Assembly (NCBI GenBank): GCA_934045075.1
Contig: OW203744.1
Span: 5,258,795-5,322,794 of the forward strand
Length of the DNA: 64,000 bases
Reading direction: 5' to 3'
Source of the DNA: Yponomeuta sedellus
Taxonomy: Eukaryota > Arthropoda > Insecta > Lepidoptera > Yponomeutidae
Shown here: piece after piece, positions 10,958-22,561 of the stretch
Numbering within the stretch: position 1 is the stretch's first letter
Layout: the number at the start of each line of letters is the position of its first letter
Program-made: the position numbers and the translations under genes
Notes under the pieces: generated by a model
The model's input: the letters and a program-made list of their open reading frames with translations, nothing else
What the model was told of the DNA's origin: nothing
Databases searched by the model: none

Positions 10958-11045
10958 TAAAAATGCTCTTGCCATGTGCATTCATTGCAGCTCCTCTTCA
11001 ATTGATCTCCGGGGTAGCAACGGAAGTTTGAGTCGAATCTTGATA
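10958..11045 (-). pseudogene. Degenerate copy of pacifastin terminal exon (module 2)
   Basis: Acceptor TTTTTTACAG|TA and the coding stretch SRFDSNFRCYPGDQLKRSC-NEC match exon 14 closely, including intron sequence beyond the acceptor. About 11 bp (the stretch matching GTCGGCAGAGC in exon 14) is missing after the CNEC core, shifting the frame and destroying Cys4-Cys6. Cannot make a normal inhibitor domain. Confidence 0.8.
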
Positions 11046-11160
11046 CTGTAAAAAACATTGACGGGTATACTTTTAACATACGATCGAACTTGGTTCGGGC
11101 TGGACAGCGGATTGGGCGTACCATCGGACCGAGCGAACACGAAATAGTACTAATTATAAA

Positions 11161-11256
11161 AACCTATTTAGAGGCTAAAAATTTCACCCATGCCGGGATT
11201 CGAACCCGCGACCTCTGGCTATCCGTGCCAGCGCTCTTCCAACTGAGCTATGTTGG
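11161..11256 (-). repeat. tRNA-like repeat (pseudo-tRNA), copy 1
   Basis: Reverse complement of a cloverleaf-like 72-mer: A-box 'tagctcagttgg', anticodon arm ctggc-ACGGATA-gccag, B-box 'ggttcgaatcccggc'. Position 33 would be C, not U, and the downstream flank 'ttttagcctctaaataggtt' is shared with three other copies, so it is a repeat, not a tRNA gene. Confidence 0.7.
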
Positions 11257-11309
11257 TGGAGGATTGTAGGATATTGGCGGGCCTTACTGTCAAAAGTTAT
11301 CAAGTCAAA
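11257..11309 (-). mobile_element. 5S-headed SINE fragment
   Basis: 'ggaggattgtaggatattgg' to 'cttactgtcaaaagttatca', abutting the tRNA-like repeat. Confidence 0.55.
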
Positions 11310-11615
11310 TAAATAAGTGACAAATGCATGCTTAAATATTTTTTGATTCAGTAGCGCGATGCCGACTATCGCCCTGTGCCGACTTATAGACTTTTAGATC
11401 GACTTTTAGATATTTTCTTACAATTAGTAGCATTATGCCTACAATGCGAAACATCCCTACTTGGAATCACTTTGTGCCGATAATAATATGTGATAGCGCT
11501 TTGCTGACTTTTAATAGATCAGCCCGGATTTTTTCTCGAAATAGCACTTTTGATATGTAGATTGCCGACCAAAAGTACAGCCATTAAGAAAAAAACCTTT
11601 GGTATTATCGCCGTC

Positions 11616-11856
11616 AGGCTATACTAGTCCACTGCTGGACATAGCCCCCCCCCCCAAAGAGCGCCACGTTGTGCTATCATAGGGGGTAATGCCCATAATC
11701 CCCACGCTGGGCATGCGGGTTGGGGATCGCAGTTCGGTGCAATTGTACTGCAGGGGGCGCTGCTGCCCACCCCCCGGTTTGTGTCCCTTAGTCGCCTTTT
11801 ACGACACCCGCGGGAAGAATTGGGCTGGTGCTATTCTCTAGGCCGACACCACACAG
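11616..11856 (-). mobile_element. LINE-derived fragment
   Basis: Begins at 'actagtccactgctggac', contains a run of C, and ends with 'cgccttttacgacacccgcg...gccgacaccacac', a phrase common in lepidopteran LINE 3' regions. Family uncertain. Confidence 0.5.
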
Positions 11857-11879
11857 CATGGTATTATTATAATAAAATA

Positions 11880-12890
11880 TTTACTAATGAATTTCACACT
11901 TCAATTAAAAGCAGAAATGAAACAGAAAATAAAAACGGAAATCCATGAAGCTGGTAGCTATTATTTAACCTTATAACCTCTGCAAGTATATATACATTAT
12001 CCTTATCCGAAGAATCGGACTTTGCGTAATCTGTCTAGACAAATTCCTGAATCAATGTGTCCATCCAAATAATCTCGCACAATTTTTTTATGCGATCGTT
12101 AGTGATTTGCTCTTTTTTTATTGTGGGCGTCTTGTGAAAATATGATCGAATAAACACGGATTTCTTAAATAAACATAATTATTTATTTAAAACAGACAAG
12201 TAGGGCACCATACGGTGCTTAATAATGTTTCCGAATTCTTTCGAATTCGAATCATATTTGATAATCTATTTTTTTACATTTTTTAAAGGGGAAGAGGTAC
12301 GGCTTTTCGCATTTAATTATTTTATTAATCACGTATGCTAACCCTCAACGGAATCTATTGTGCGTTGGTATTTTCGCCTTGGCATTTTTAATAAATACAA
12401 TGCGACTGTTTGGAATGTATGTAACGTAATTGCTCATATTGTTTTTTTATATTTATTATTAACACGGATGTCAAAATTATTTATATCATTTTGTTTAAAC
12501 ATGAAAAAATACAATTTAAACCAAGTGACATTTGTCACGAATGACTGCGATAATTGAGTGACATCAATAAATGAGTATTTTAATAATAAGTTAAATGAAT
12601 GAAATAAATTAATGAAATAATACGATTGAATAATGTACTGGAATAATGTAATTTAATGGAAATTAATAATGAAATTGTAAATAAATGTATACATATCTGT
12701 AAATAATTAGTTTTAGCAAAGTTGTAGTGCCCTTACAGGGTGTCATGTAGAACTAGAATAACTTATTTTTATTTTATTTTTAATAAAAAAATATCAATAT
12801 AGGTACCTACTTATTTCTAAAATTGTGATTCACCTGCACGTGCTTACAAAACAGGAGATAATGTGTGAAGTAGTTCTTGAGGAATAAATA
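11880..12890. other. AT-rich stretch, nothing recognised
   Basis: About 1 kb of AT-rich sequence. Short frames (for example 12,360-12,557) show no domain, and no clear inverted or tandem repeats were noticed. Confidence 0.5.
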
Positions 12891-12901
12891 AAAAATTTAA
12901 T

Positions 12902-13124
12902 TTATGCCACACCTGGCAATAAAGTGGCTTTTTCCGCACGCTGCGCGTAGGGAATAAGCCGCTTTCTGGCCAAGTGTAGACATAAAAAGATGTACACAAC
13001 ACGGGAGGTAATAAAGAAAGCTCTCGATCGCATATTTACGTCCCTCGCTTGCAGCTCGGGCCGCAAACTTCTGCGATCTCGGCCTTTCTTTCTTTGTATT
13101 ACCACCCTAGTTGTGTAATGTACT
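12902..13124. repeat. Dispersed repeat, partner of 29,781-29,963
   Basis: From 'tttatgccacacctggc' to 'gttgtgtaatgtacta'; the second copy lacks about 40 bp near the start. At 29.8 kb it lies inside a TIR element. Confidence 0.72.
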
Positions 13125-13205
13125 ATTATGATGGACGACCGACAACTTTTACATCTAACTATATTAAAGTCGCTATCCTGATACAGTCGACACAGTTTTC
13201 ATAAA

Positions 13206-13285
13206 ATTAATGATTAAACGAACTTACCTGTACGTGGAGTTCTATCATAATTATTGGAAGTGCTTCGTCCAAAGAGATTAGTAAC
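13206..13285 (-). repeat. Dispersed repeat carrying a 5' splice site, copy 1
   Basis: Shares 'gattaaacgaacttacctg' and 'gtgcttcgtcc' with 28,480-28,575 and (inverted) 28,803-28,880. On the minus strand CAG|GTAAGT is a perfect donor; here an acceptor-like TTTCAG at 13,286-13,291 would bound a 58-bp segment. Confidence 0.6.
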
Positions 13286-13560
13286 CTGAAATAATAAACC
13301 TGTTATATATTCACACTTGTAGTTTAAACCAGTATTCACCACATAGCCCTGTATTTGAGAGGAGAAGTTTTTTTTGCGGTTGGTAGTTTTGCCCTATGAT
13401 ACCACCCGTCATTTAGTTTAGAGTGACGAATTTTATTCTGAAAATATCAACACCAATATTACCTATATCAGAATTAATGTTTAGTCGCTCCATCAAAATC
13501 ATAGAGTAAATAGAATTCATATTATTGAAGTATTTAATAAATTATAAATATTCATGATGA

Positions 13561-13651
13561 GGCAGATACTGGATGCGGCAAGCTGAAGACAGGGTGCTAT
13601 AACGCTCATTAGGGGAGGGTTATGTCCAGCAGTGGACTACATAATATAGCC
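13561..13651 (+). mobile_element. Non-LTR (RTE-like) 3' tail
   Basis: 'gatgcggcaagctgaagaca' to 'gttatgtccagcagtggac', as at 8,223. Confidence 0.7.
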
Positions 13652-14333
13652 AGAAGAAGACATTTTCATGAATAATATAAGCAAATAAATATGTAATGAA
13701 AATATTTTGCAAAATTAAATAGATGTTAATTAAATCTCCCATATTATTAATGATAGCTCTAGCTAAGCCTGTCGAGTCATGTTTAGTTATGTTTCTTTGA
13801 TAATATTTTAAAACCTATCAGAATTGGTACTCCATCGAGCAGTGTTTCTGATGAGATCGCGATTAACACCCAGCTGGTGGGCCGTGGCATGTCTTGTGCT
13901 GTGGGCCGAGAATATCGACAAGTTAATGCCACTGGCGTGAAGCGTGCTCTGCCTGCGCAGACGAAGGACTTTTGTCCCCGAGGGAAAAAGACCCTGAATC
14001 GTAAGAAATGTCCTCAGAGTACTTGTCGCGGACTCAACGCCTAAGGTGTGCGGTCATTTTGTTCCTTGGAAATTGAGTGAAGCGTACGCTACGGAAGCAA
14101 ATATTCTGAAATTACATTGTGTTGTAATTTACATGAAGTTGAAAAAGAAAAGGCGTTTTAAAAGAAAATACCGAACCGAGGGAGGGAGGAATACTCAGAT
14201 AAGTATTCTAATCTGAGCGGTTAAAACACCGCTCAGATGCACTTTGAATACTAAGGCTTAGTAATCCTGTTTTTATTTATATAAGGCAGAATGATTATAA
14301 ATGTAAACGTAAATGCACAAAGTGGTAAACCAC

Positions 14334-14600
14334 CCAATTATTGGCATTTTAAGCACTACGATCAAAAAAACCTCTCAGAAAATGTAAATATTTCCTTCAA
14401 AAACTGTTTATTATGCATACAGATTAATCTATATATTGTGAGGATCATACGGAGTATTTTTTTTCTGCAAACACATGTTTTTTTCAAAATATTCCTGTAG
14501 CCCATTTATCGTCACCTTTCAACATATTGTTCGCATATATTCAACCAATTACTGGCATACCAGTGCCAATATCAGGAATCATATAATCTTATTATCGGCA
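14334..14600. promoter_or_regulatory. Left subterminal motif cluster of the pogo-like element
   Basis: CCAATTATTGGCAT near 14,334, CCAATTACTGGCAT at 14,546, GTGCCAATA at 14,564 and ATTATCGGCAT at 14,590. Candidate transposase-binding sites by analogy with subterminal repeats of other DNA transposons. Confidence 0.5.
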
Positions 14601-14926
14601 TTAGGGTAGTTGGTATTTTAAAGCCCACTAAAAAGCCTAGATTCTGTAAAATTCTCAAACAGGTAACTGGGCATTTATGTTAATTAAAGATAGGTTTATC
14701 CCACATTTAGCCTGCAAAGTTAAGGGATGATCATTTAAAAAAAAATAAAAAGATAAACAATGAAAAAAACTAAACATTATTCTTAATGTTTATTAAAATA
14801 CAAAATTAGGAACAAAACAATCACGGTAACTCAGTTTTCTTTAAATCTTCTTAGATTAATCACATAAAAACACTTAAGTATAATCAGTCGTTAATCAGGT
14901 AACTAATTAAACCATTTTTTTTTCAT

Positions 14927-17218
14927 TTAGGTATTATCATCATCATTCATTTCGGATAGAATATTTTCTAGTTCTTCCGTGGTATAAACCTTACTAGTTC
15001 TTCTTTGTTTCATATTTTTCGGTTCGTAATCTATTAGTTCACTATCTGTATCAGTCTTATAATCAAGGACACTTTGACTTTCTCGCTCATAATTTCTGCC
15101 TCGTGTTTTTGGAGTATCTTTAGTAACAATATTTGTGGAACTGCTAGGTTGTGTCATAGCAGTGTTAGAATCATCACTATATTTCTTTATTGCTTTCTTT
15201 AATTTATTTTTATTCCCTTCTTTTTTTATTTGAGATTTTTCTATCTTCTTTCGCTCCCTTTCTTCTTTTCTTTTTCTTACTCCTTCCTCTTTTTCTTCCT
15301 TTTCTTTTTTTTTATTCATTTCAATCTCTTGCCATGCTGCTGACGTAAGTACAAATGGTGTTTTCTTTGTGTTCCTGACTCCTTTGCGTTCAGGTGTTTT
15401 AGGTAAAACAAGAACATCATTGAGATTAATAGGTTTTAAATGTTTACTTAAAGGACACGAAAATTGGGGCTTTTCTACAATAGAAATCAATTCAATTTTA
15501 TCGTTATTGGCAGATGGTTTAGGCATGTTCTCTTCGTGAGTGTATTTATGATGTTCGGCTTGGCAAACATCAAAACTTCCTTTAATATTGATACTATTAT
15601 GAATCTGTGCGGTATGAGTGATTTCCAAGACATGGGGCTCAAAATCTTGGGTATCGGTGTCTTGTACAGGTTGTTGCGGTATAACAATTTCATTGACAAG
15701 ATCATCAGCAATCATCACATTCATATTTTCTATATCAAAATGATAAAAATTTGTGTATGTAAGATTCTGCTGTGTATCATCAATTACCGGGTCTTTTGAT
15801 TCTTTCTGTAAATTCTGATTCTCTGTAAGAAATTCGTAGACCTTCTTTAAATCTGCATCAACGTTTTTATCCTGTCCCTCTTCGAGCATTCGGAATGTTT
15901 CTTTATTTATAATTGTCTTATAATCTTTTAGTCATTTTTATTTCCGGTAAATCAGTTACATCATTTATTCCATCTTCAAATTGCATGCTTGGAACTTTCT
16001 TTTTGCCTAAACATTTTGTGTAATCCACGGCATCTTTGTCAAAAGGATATAGTCCTGTGGCTCTAAACCCATTTATTATTGTTGAAGAGCTAATGCTCTC
16101 ATTAATAGTTTTCTTTAACAGTGGAACCAACTCTTGTTTTGTCAGGGCTTGCGACGGATGATTTCGACGCCACTCAAGAACAGTTTTTTGCCAACCCAAT
16201 TTTAGAGGCTTAAATGCGGAAACATCAGCTGGTTGCAAAATCCTCGTACAATTTGGATATAAAGCTATAAGAATAATATTCAACTTAGAGCACAGTTCAC
16301 TGACTTCGTATGTTAAATGAGTTTTGTGTCCATCAACATAAAATATAATAGGAAACTCTATGCCATTTGCTATTAAATGTGGATGAAGTACATTTTCAAT
16401 ATAGGACTTAAAGATTTCACTCTTCATCCATCCATTATCTGAGAGAAGTATTTTTGAGCGCAAGTCACTTGGCAAACGTTTCAATGGAAAAATGACAAGT
16501 GGTGGAGTAACTCTGCCATCAGCACCAAATGTAAAGAGTACAGTAAGAGAGGTTTTAGCAGGCGCATTATCAATCTCATAAACGTTTTTATCTCCTTTTG
16601 CAGCTAATACTACCCCACTTTTTGGACACAAAAGGAAATTGGTCTCATCACCGTTGTAAACTCGCTTAGGATTGTTCATGACCACTGTTAAATTATTGTC
16701 AAGTAGATATTTCTCTATGTCCTCAAACCAATTTTTAATATCAGCTTCGGCGACTGTTGCGCTTGAGGCAGTTACTGCCTCTGGAGTCCTGATTGAGATA
16801 TCTGGATGACGAGCTAAAAAAAGCCTGTACCATTTTTCGCCTGGTATCCCATTTTTGAATGGATTTTGCCTACCACTTTTCTTAAAAAAATCAGCAACAC
16901 TGGCAATAAGATCGTCTTTCCTCTTTGGAAAGCCTTTTTTGCTACAGTATATCAACCAGTTTTTCAGACATAGCTCTTCAGACATTGTTAAAGCAGTTGA
17001 TGGACCAGGACGAAGTTTCTTACCAGGAAACTTTGTCCTAAACTGCAATGTAGATCTTGGCACCCTGTATGTTTTCGAAGCAAGTTTCTTGCTCATATCT
17101 CACTACGTATTGCCTGTAAGGCATTTTGAACATTTTCTTCCGTATACCTTTTTCGTCGCTGCACTCCTCCTTCAACATGTTTTTTAGCTGGTTTCTTGGT
17201 AGGTTTCTTTGGCTTCAT
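14927..17218 (-). pseudogene. Pogo-like transposase (psq HTH, CENP-B HTH, DDE_1), two frameshifts
   Basis: Starts with ATG at 17,218 and a Lys-rich N-terminus, then a pipsqueak-type HTH (YTEENVQNALQAI ... TYRVPRSTLQ) interrupted by a frameshift near 17,096. Frame 17,096-15,918 (392 aa) has the CENP-B/Tc5 HTH and the DDE_1 core: YNGDETNFLL, FYVDGHKTHL and ILQPADVSAFKPLK. A second frameshift near 15,930 leads into a 320-aa Lys/Glu-rich C-terminal frame (15,889-14,927) with a coiled-coil-like KKEKEEKEE stretch. Family role: cut-and-paste transposition at TA sites. Few other lesions, so recently inactive. Confidence 0.85.
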
Positions 17219-17229
17219 CTTTAATACCT

Positions 17230-17490
17230 AAAACCAATTATTAGCATACTTTTACCAATTACTGGCATTACTGTCAATAATTAGATTTCGCACTATTGGC
17301 ATGGGGCTAACATTTGGAAATCTTATAAAAAACAAAGATTTATGTGAATAGATGAGGAAAATAGGTTATACATTTATAAAAATAAGATACAAAATGCAAT
17401 AAAATATATGATAAAAAAATCCAAATTATTGGCATTGTGCCAATAAATTAGAATCAGGTTTAATTAACTCTCCAATTATCGGCATAGCAA
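17230..17490. promoter_or_regulatory. Right subterminal motif cluster of the pogo-like element
   Basis: CCAATTATTAGCAT at 17,234, CCAATTACTGGCAT at 17,255, CTATTGGCAT near 17,293, AATTATTGGCATTGTGCCAA near 17,424 and CCAATTATCGGCAT at 17,471. Same motif as the left end; immediately upstream of the transposase start, so it could also serve in autoregulation. Confidence 0.5.
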
Positions 17491-17720
17491 ATAAATTAAA
17501 AACTAGCAGACTTAACTGCAAAATGCAACCAAAATGACATAGATTTGTTCATACGGAGTTATAAACATATTGAAAATCATGAATAATCACAATAATTACC
17601 ATATAAACAAAGGAAACAGAGAGCCACTTACCTTAACAAAATTTTAAGAAACAAGCCACGTAACGGAAAACTTGTTGCGACTCGAATGAAGTTTTGAAGT
17701 TAGACAGCTGTTTGAATTCG

Positions 17721-18121
17721 TTATCAACCCTTGTATGTCCCCACTGCTGGGGCACGGGTCTCTTCCTGCATCGCAGGAAGGTTAGGCCATACTCCACCAC
17801 GGAGGCCAAAACCGGGTTGGTGGAGGATTGTAAGACAGTGGCGGGTCTTACTGTCAGAAGTTATCAAGCCTTACGGGTCTTACTGTCAGAAGTTATCAAG
17901 CAGCTTGATATGGCCTCTGGCCTCTGACATGGCTTAACGACTGCCATTATATGACAGCCGGCACCAACGGCTTAACGTGCCTTGCGAAGCACGGAAGCGC
18001 CCGGAAAAATGCCACTAGCGGTAGTCACGGGACGCTCACCCATCCTGTATCTGACCGCGCCTGTTGTTGCTTAACCAAGTGATTGATTCCAATCACTCGG
18101 TTCGCCTAGGCCACGAGCGCT
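17721..18121 (-). mobile_element. 5S-headed SINE, best-preserved copy
   Basis: Tail 'gttatcaacccttgtatg' at the left, body, then at the right the 5S-like head (reverse complement of 'gattggaatcaatcacttgg', 'ttaagcaacaacaggcgcgg', 'ggatgggtgagcg'). Family knowledge: 5S rRNA contains GTTAAGCAAC...GGGCGCGGT...GGATGGGTGACCG, so the head is 5S-derived with an internal Pol III promoter. A 30-bp stretch near 17,870 is tandemly duplicated. Inserted within the pogo-like element. Confidence 0.85.
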
Positions 18122-18481
18122 GTTTGAATTAGCTGACGTTTAATGTTGCCAATTTATAAAGACCATAGACTAAAGTTTTTTTTCGACAGAACACAGATTG
18201 TGGAATAGTAGGTAGTTTTCTTAATTTTTAGAGAATACTTTAGAGTGCCAATAAGTTGGAAGGGTGTCAGCAATAGGGCATGTTACCCTATTAACTTGTT
18301 TCAAGGATCTGCCTCCCAAATCAACCAACTACAACAAAATCTTCTGCAAGTGTTTTATCAATCTATTCAACAGCTAAGTACTTTATTTTTGTTCGAGGGT
18401 AATGATGAATGACTATTGATCAGACTATGACCATACATAATATTCCTGTCATTAACCTGCAACACATGACAGCAATATTAT

Positions 18482-18968
18482 TGTTACGGGCTAGGGTTCT
18501 GGATTTGGATGTAAAACGCCAATGACAACTTCTTAGGATTTATTCACGCAGGGTCTGGTCTGCAGGTCTTCACAACACGAAGTCCACACGTAGATTCCAA
18601 TCGCAGGTTCAATCGAAGTCCAATAGTATCGCTGAGGTCGTAGGTTATCGCTCGTATCGCAGGTATGTTCGCTCGAAGTTCTCTCTTCGCTCTTCCAAAC
18701 GGAACTGACAGCGCGCCGCGGCGGCCGCTATTTATATCCGCCGGCCAGGGTTCTAGAACATTCCCGTAACTATGTACCTACACTCGGTACACGCGGCAAG
18801 GTCGCTCGAACAGTTACTCATTTAAAGAGTTTTGAACCTTACTCTAGTGGACATACGAGTCATTATTGCTTGCAGCGTTTTCTTGTTTACTAAATCGCAG
18901 CATGCGGCGACTATTCGATAGGCTTCCAGAAGGCTCTATTCTAGATGGTTCGGGATAGGACCGCGACA
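18482..18968 (-). repeat. 3' LTR of the Gypsy-type element
   Basis: 487 bp, bounded TG...CA, next to a purine-rich tract (minus-strand AAGAGGGGAGCAG at 18,969-18,981) that would prime plus-strand synthesis. Confidence 0.92.
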
Positions 18969-18981
18969 CTGCTCCCCTCTT
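18969..18981 (-). other. Polypurine tract
   Basis: AAGAGGGGAGCAG directly before the TGTCGC start of the 3' LTR; it overlaps the end of pol. Confidence 0.7.
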
Positions 18982-21900
18982 AGAGATGCTCGTCCCGAGC
19001 ATCTTCATTACTGCCGTGATAAGAAGCTAAGCGGTCGATGTGAACCACTTTTTGTGCACCTATTGGCTGCCGTTGAATTCGGTACGTCACGTCATTTAAC
19101 CGAGTTACCACTTTGTACGGTCCCTCCCATCTTGTCTGCAATTTCGGAGATTTTCCTTTTCGTCGAGTTACATTGTGAAGCCAGACTAGTGCTCCTTCTT
19201 CGAAGCCGCTCGTATTTGCTCGGCGGTCATACCTAGTCTTCATCTTTTCACTCGACTCCAATCCGTTTTCCCGTACTATGGCATGAATCTCTCGCATTTT
19301 CTCACGTAACTCGGAAATGTAGTCGTGTAGAGAACGTGAGTCGTCAGGAGGGCCTCCAGTCAGCAGATCTACTGGTATTCTCAGTTCTCGGCCAAAATTT
19401 ACACGCGCCGGGGTTACCTTCGTGCTTTCATGTTCTGCAGTTCGGTAGGCCAGAAGAAATGGCGGTATGTATTTGTCCCAGTCTCTCTGGTGCCTGTCAA
19501 CGACTTTTGCCAAATGTCTCTCAAGTGTTTGGTTAAATCTTTCTACCATGCCGTCAGATTGAGGATGATATGGGGTGGTCCTAGTCTTATGCATTCCCAA
19601 TATTTTGCAGAGTTCTTGAAATACTTGAGACTCAAAGTTCCTGCCTTGGTCGGAGTGTATTTCCAAGGGCACACCAAACCGGCAAACTACTTCCTCAAAC
19701 AACTTGGAGGCAACAGTCGTGGCTTCTTGATTGGGTATGGCGAATACCTCTGGCCATTTAGTGAAGTAATCCATAACTACCATGAAATACTTATTTCCTG
19801 ATTCCGTTACTGGGAACGGTCCAGCCACATCAACTGCAATGCGTTCCCATGGCGCACCAACGTTATAAAGTTGCAGATTTCCTCGGCTTCTAGTTGGTGG
19901 GCCTTTCACCGCGGCGCAAGTAGCACACTTGCGGCACCAACCTTGCACATCTTCTCGACAATGGAGCCAGTAAAATCTTTCTCGAATCTTTGTTAAAGTC
20001 CTTTTTACGCCCAAATGTCCACCTGACACGCCGTCATGTACTTCGCGAAGGACATCTTGTACCTTATCTCTTGGGACAACTATCTGAAGATGGAACTCTC
20101 TGCCGTTAGGTTTCTCCCATTTGCGGTAAAGTATTCCGTTCCGAAGAATAAAACTGTCCCATTGAGCCCAGTATGCCTTGGTGACAGCACTAGTAGGAGC
20201 GACTTCGCACCATCTTGGCTTGTCCTCGCCTCGTTTCTTCCATGCGACAATGAGCCGTACATCTTCGTCATCTTCCTGTGCTTCTTTCATCGCCTCATCT
20301 TCCCAAGATCTCGATGGACTCATTTTTGTCAATCTCAATGGCAGTTCCTTTGTCTCTTGTTTGGCACAGTGCTTGCAGTCTTCCGGACACGGCCTTCTTG
20401 ACAGTGCGTCAGCATTTCCATGCGCCTTTCCGCTGCGGTGTTCAATAATAAAGTCGTACTCCTGCAGTTGTTCGATCCATCGAGTAACTTGCCCCTCTGG
20501 ATTTTTAAATTGTAACAGCCATTTCAGGGCGGCGTGGTCAGTGCGAAGCGTAAACCGTACGCCGAGGAGATATTTGCTGAAGTGCTGTACTGTCTTTACC
20601 ACAGCCAAGAGCTCCCTTCTTGTCACACAATAGTTCCTTTCAGGTTTCGATAGCGATTTACTGAAATATGCCATCACAACCTCTCTGTCGCCCTGTTTCT
20701 GCGATAACACTCCTCCGATCGCTGTGTTACTGGCGTCAGTGTCAACAATGAATTGGCCGTTAGGCTGTGGAAATCCCAATATTGAAGTCTCGCAAAGACA
20801 TTTTCTTAATTTTTGAAATGAACTCTCACATGTGTCATCCCAATGAAATGACTGCTTGTCTTCAGTCAGTCTGTGTAAAGGCTTGGCAATTTCAGAGAAC
20901 CCCTTAACAAACCGTCTATAATATGAGCATAGCCCTAAAAATGCTCGCACTTCAGTCTTGTCTTTGGGAGTAGGCCATTTTTGCACTGCTTCGATTTTGG
21001 CTGGATCGGTCTGTATGCCTTCGCTGGTTATCACATGGCCGAGATAGCAAACCTTGTTCTTAAATAAACTGCATTTCTTCGGATTTAACTTTAAGTTTGC
21101 TCCCATTATTTTCTTAAAAACTTGCTCTAGATTTTGTAAGTGGTCCTCAAAATCTGTTCCCATGATTATGACGTCATCCAAGTAGACAAGGCAGGCTTCC
21201 CCAACTAATCCTGCCAGTACGCACTCCATAAGTCGTTCGAATGTAGCTGGCGCGTTGCACAATCCAAAAGGCATCACGTTAAATTGCCATAGACCTTTAC
21301 CAGTTGAAAAAGCAGTCTTCTCTTTATCCCTCGGATCAATTTCCACTTGCCAGTATCCGGATTTCAGATCTAACGTCGAGAACCATTTCATGCCACTCAA
21401 AGTGTCTAGGGTATCGTCTATTCGTGGCAGTGGATAACTATCCTTTTTCGTCACATCATTAAGCCGTCGATAGTCTACACAGAACCTTGTGCTACCATCT
21501 TTCTTCTTTACCAACACAACGGGAGAACACCATGGGCTAGCAGAAGGTTCTATAATCTTGTTTCTCTGCATGTCTTCCAACATGTCTTGTACTTCCTTTT
21601 CTTTGGCAATCGGTATGCGCCTCGCTCGCTGACGAATAGGTCGCTCCTGTCCGGTGTCGATTTTGTGCTGAACTAACGATGTTCTTCCAGGATTTCCTTC
21701 GAGAGAAGATATCCCTAAAGCGCAGTAGCAACCTCTTAGCTTTCATGCTTTGCGAATAGCTCAGATTACTCTTAGAATCCTCAAGGAGCTTAGTGACTAT
21801 AATTTCACTACTGGTATTCGATGTGTTTAAGCTTGGAGATGATTGGCAGCTTCTCATCCAAACGTCTTCCTCGCACCTTCCAATAACGTCACCGTTGCTA

Positions 21901-22529
21901 AGGGTAATCTCACGATCGCCTATATTCACAACCCTCACTACAGCGGTCTTGCCTCCATAGACGAGAGTTCTTGCTGTCAGCAATTTCTGACTGGCTGCAC
22001 TGTCACGTGTATCTTCAATCAGCACACACCTATTCCGCTGATTCTTCTGACTCGAAGGCAGCTTCACCTTTACTTCAGTTTGTGCTCGTCCAGGTATAAC
22101 GATTTTCTTCAGGCACGTGACATTTCCAGCGGGACCGCCAAGTATGAAGTTCTCCTCATCACCACATTTAAAGACACCGTTAGTGACATCGATGTGACAA
22201 TTGTGTTTCTTCATAAAGTCTAGGCCCAGAATGCAATCATCCATAATTTCGGCTACGATTACGTCGTGAATATATGACGCTTCCCCAATACATATCGTAA
22301 CCGACCTTTCACCCAGGACGGGTATCTGCTGGCCAGAAGCGGAGAGAAGTCTGCTTAAACTGGTGCCTTTGCGGCTCCCTACAGCTTTCATCAGGTCTGG
22401 TCTCACTATTGTTCTAGAAGCTCCTGTATCTAGGGTGATTTTGCACTCTATTTTGTTCACTGCACCGCGTATTAGTAGACTGTTCCCGTTCCATGCTTGT
22501 GAGATTCTGGTTACTGGGGCTTCCTCCAA
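18980..22529 (-). pseudogene. Gypsy-type pol: protease, RT, RNase H, integrase (one frameshift)
   Basis: Frame 22,529-21,537 carries an aspartic protease (DTGASRTIV, ILGLDFM). The frame then breaks near 21,706 (after ...RDIFS) and continues in 21,583-18,980 (867 aa): RT with VYLDDVIIMG, RNase H (FIVDTDASNTAIGGVL), an HHCC integrase zinc finger (VHDGVSGGH...CRKCATC), the integrase D,D,E core (IAVDVAGPFP, IHSDQGRNFES, TTPYHPQSDGMVERFNQ) and a GPY-type segment (WEGPYKV). Pol is in a different frame from gag, as expected for frameshift expression; the internal break is a lesion. No chromodomain seen. Confidence 0.92.
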
Positions 22530-22561
22530 TCCAGCCAGTACCCGCCCCGCAGTCCTGGCTT

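Larger units (their letters stand above)
14324..18287 (-). mobile_element. Pogo-like DNA transposon
   Basis: About 3.6 kb once the inserted SINE is removed. Imperfect ends both start GGTAA (...CCC..TATTG). Copies of a subterminal motif (C)CAATTAYYGGCAT cluster at both ends. The flanks (14,215-14,323 and 18,288-18,481) match 24,985-25,150 continuously, giving the pre-insertion site and hence the boundaries. Encodes one transposase, broken. A 5S-SINE has inserted near its right end. Confidence 0.75.

Noticed and set aside
13228..13285. A missing exon-13 copy of module 2
   Set aside because: It would have to be entered in phase 1 after the 26-kb exon-12 copy, and that frame meets a stop (GT TAC TAA); sequence is shared with a dispersed repeat.
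19054..22223. Several plus-strand frames inside pol
   Set aside because: Antisense shadows of the reverse transcriptase and integrase frames on the minus strand.
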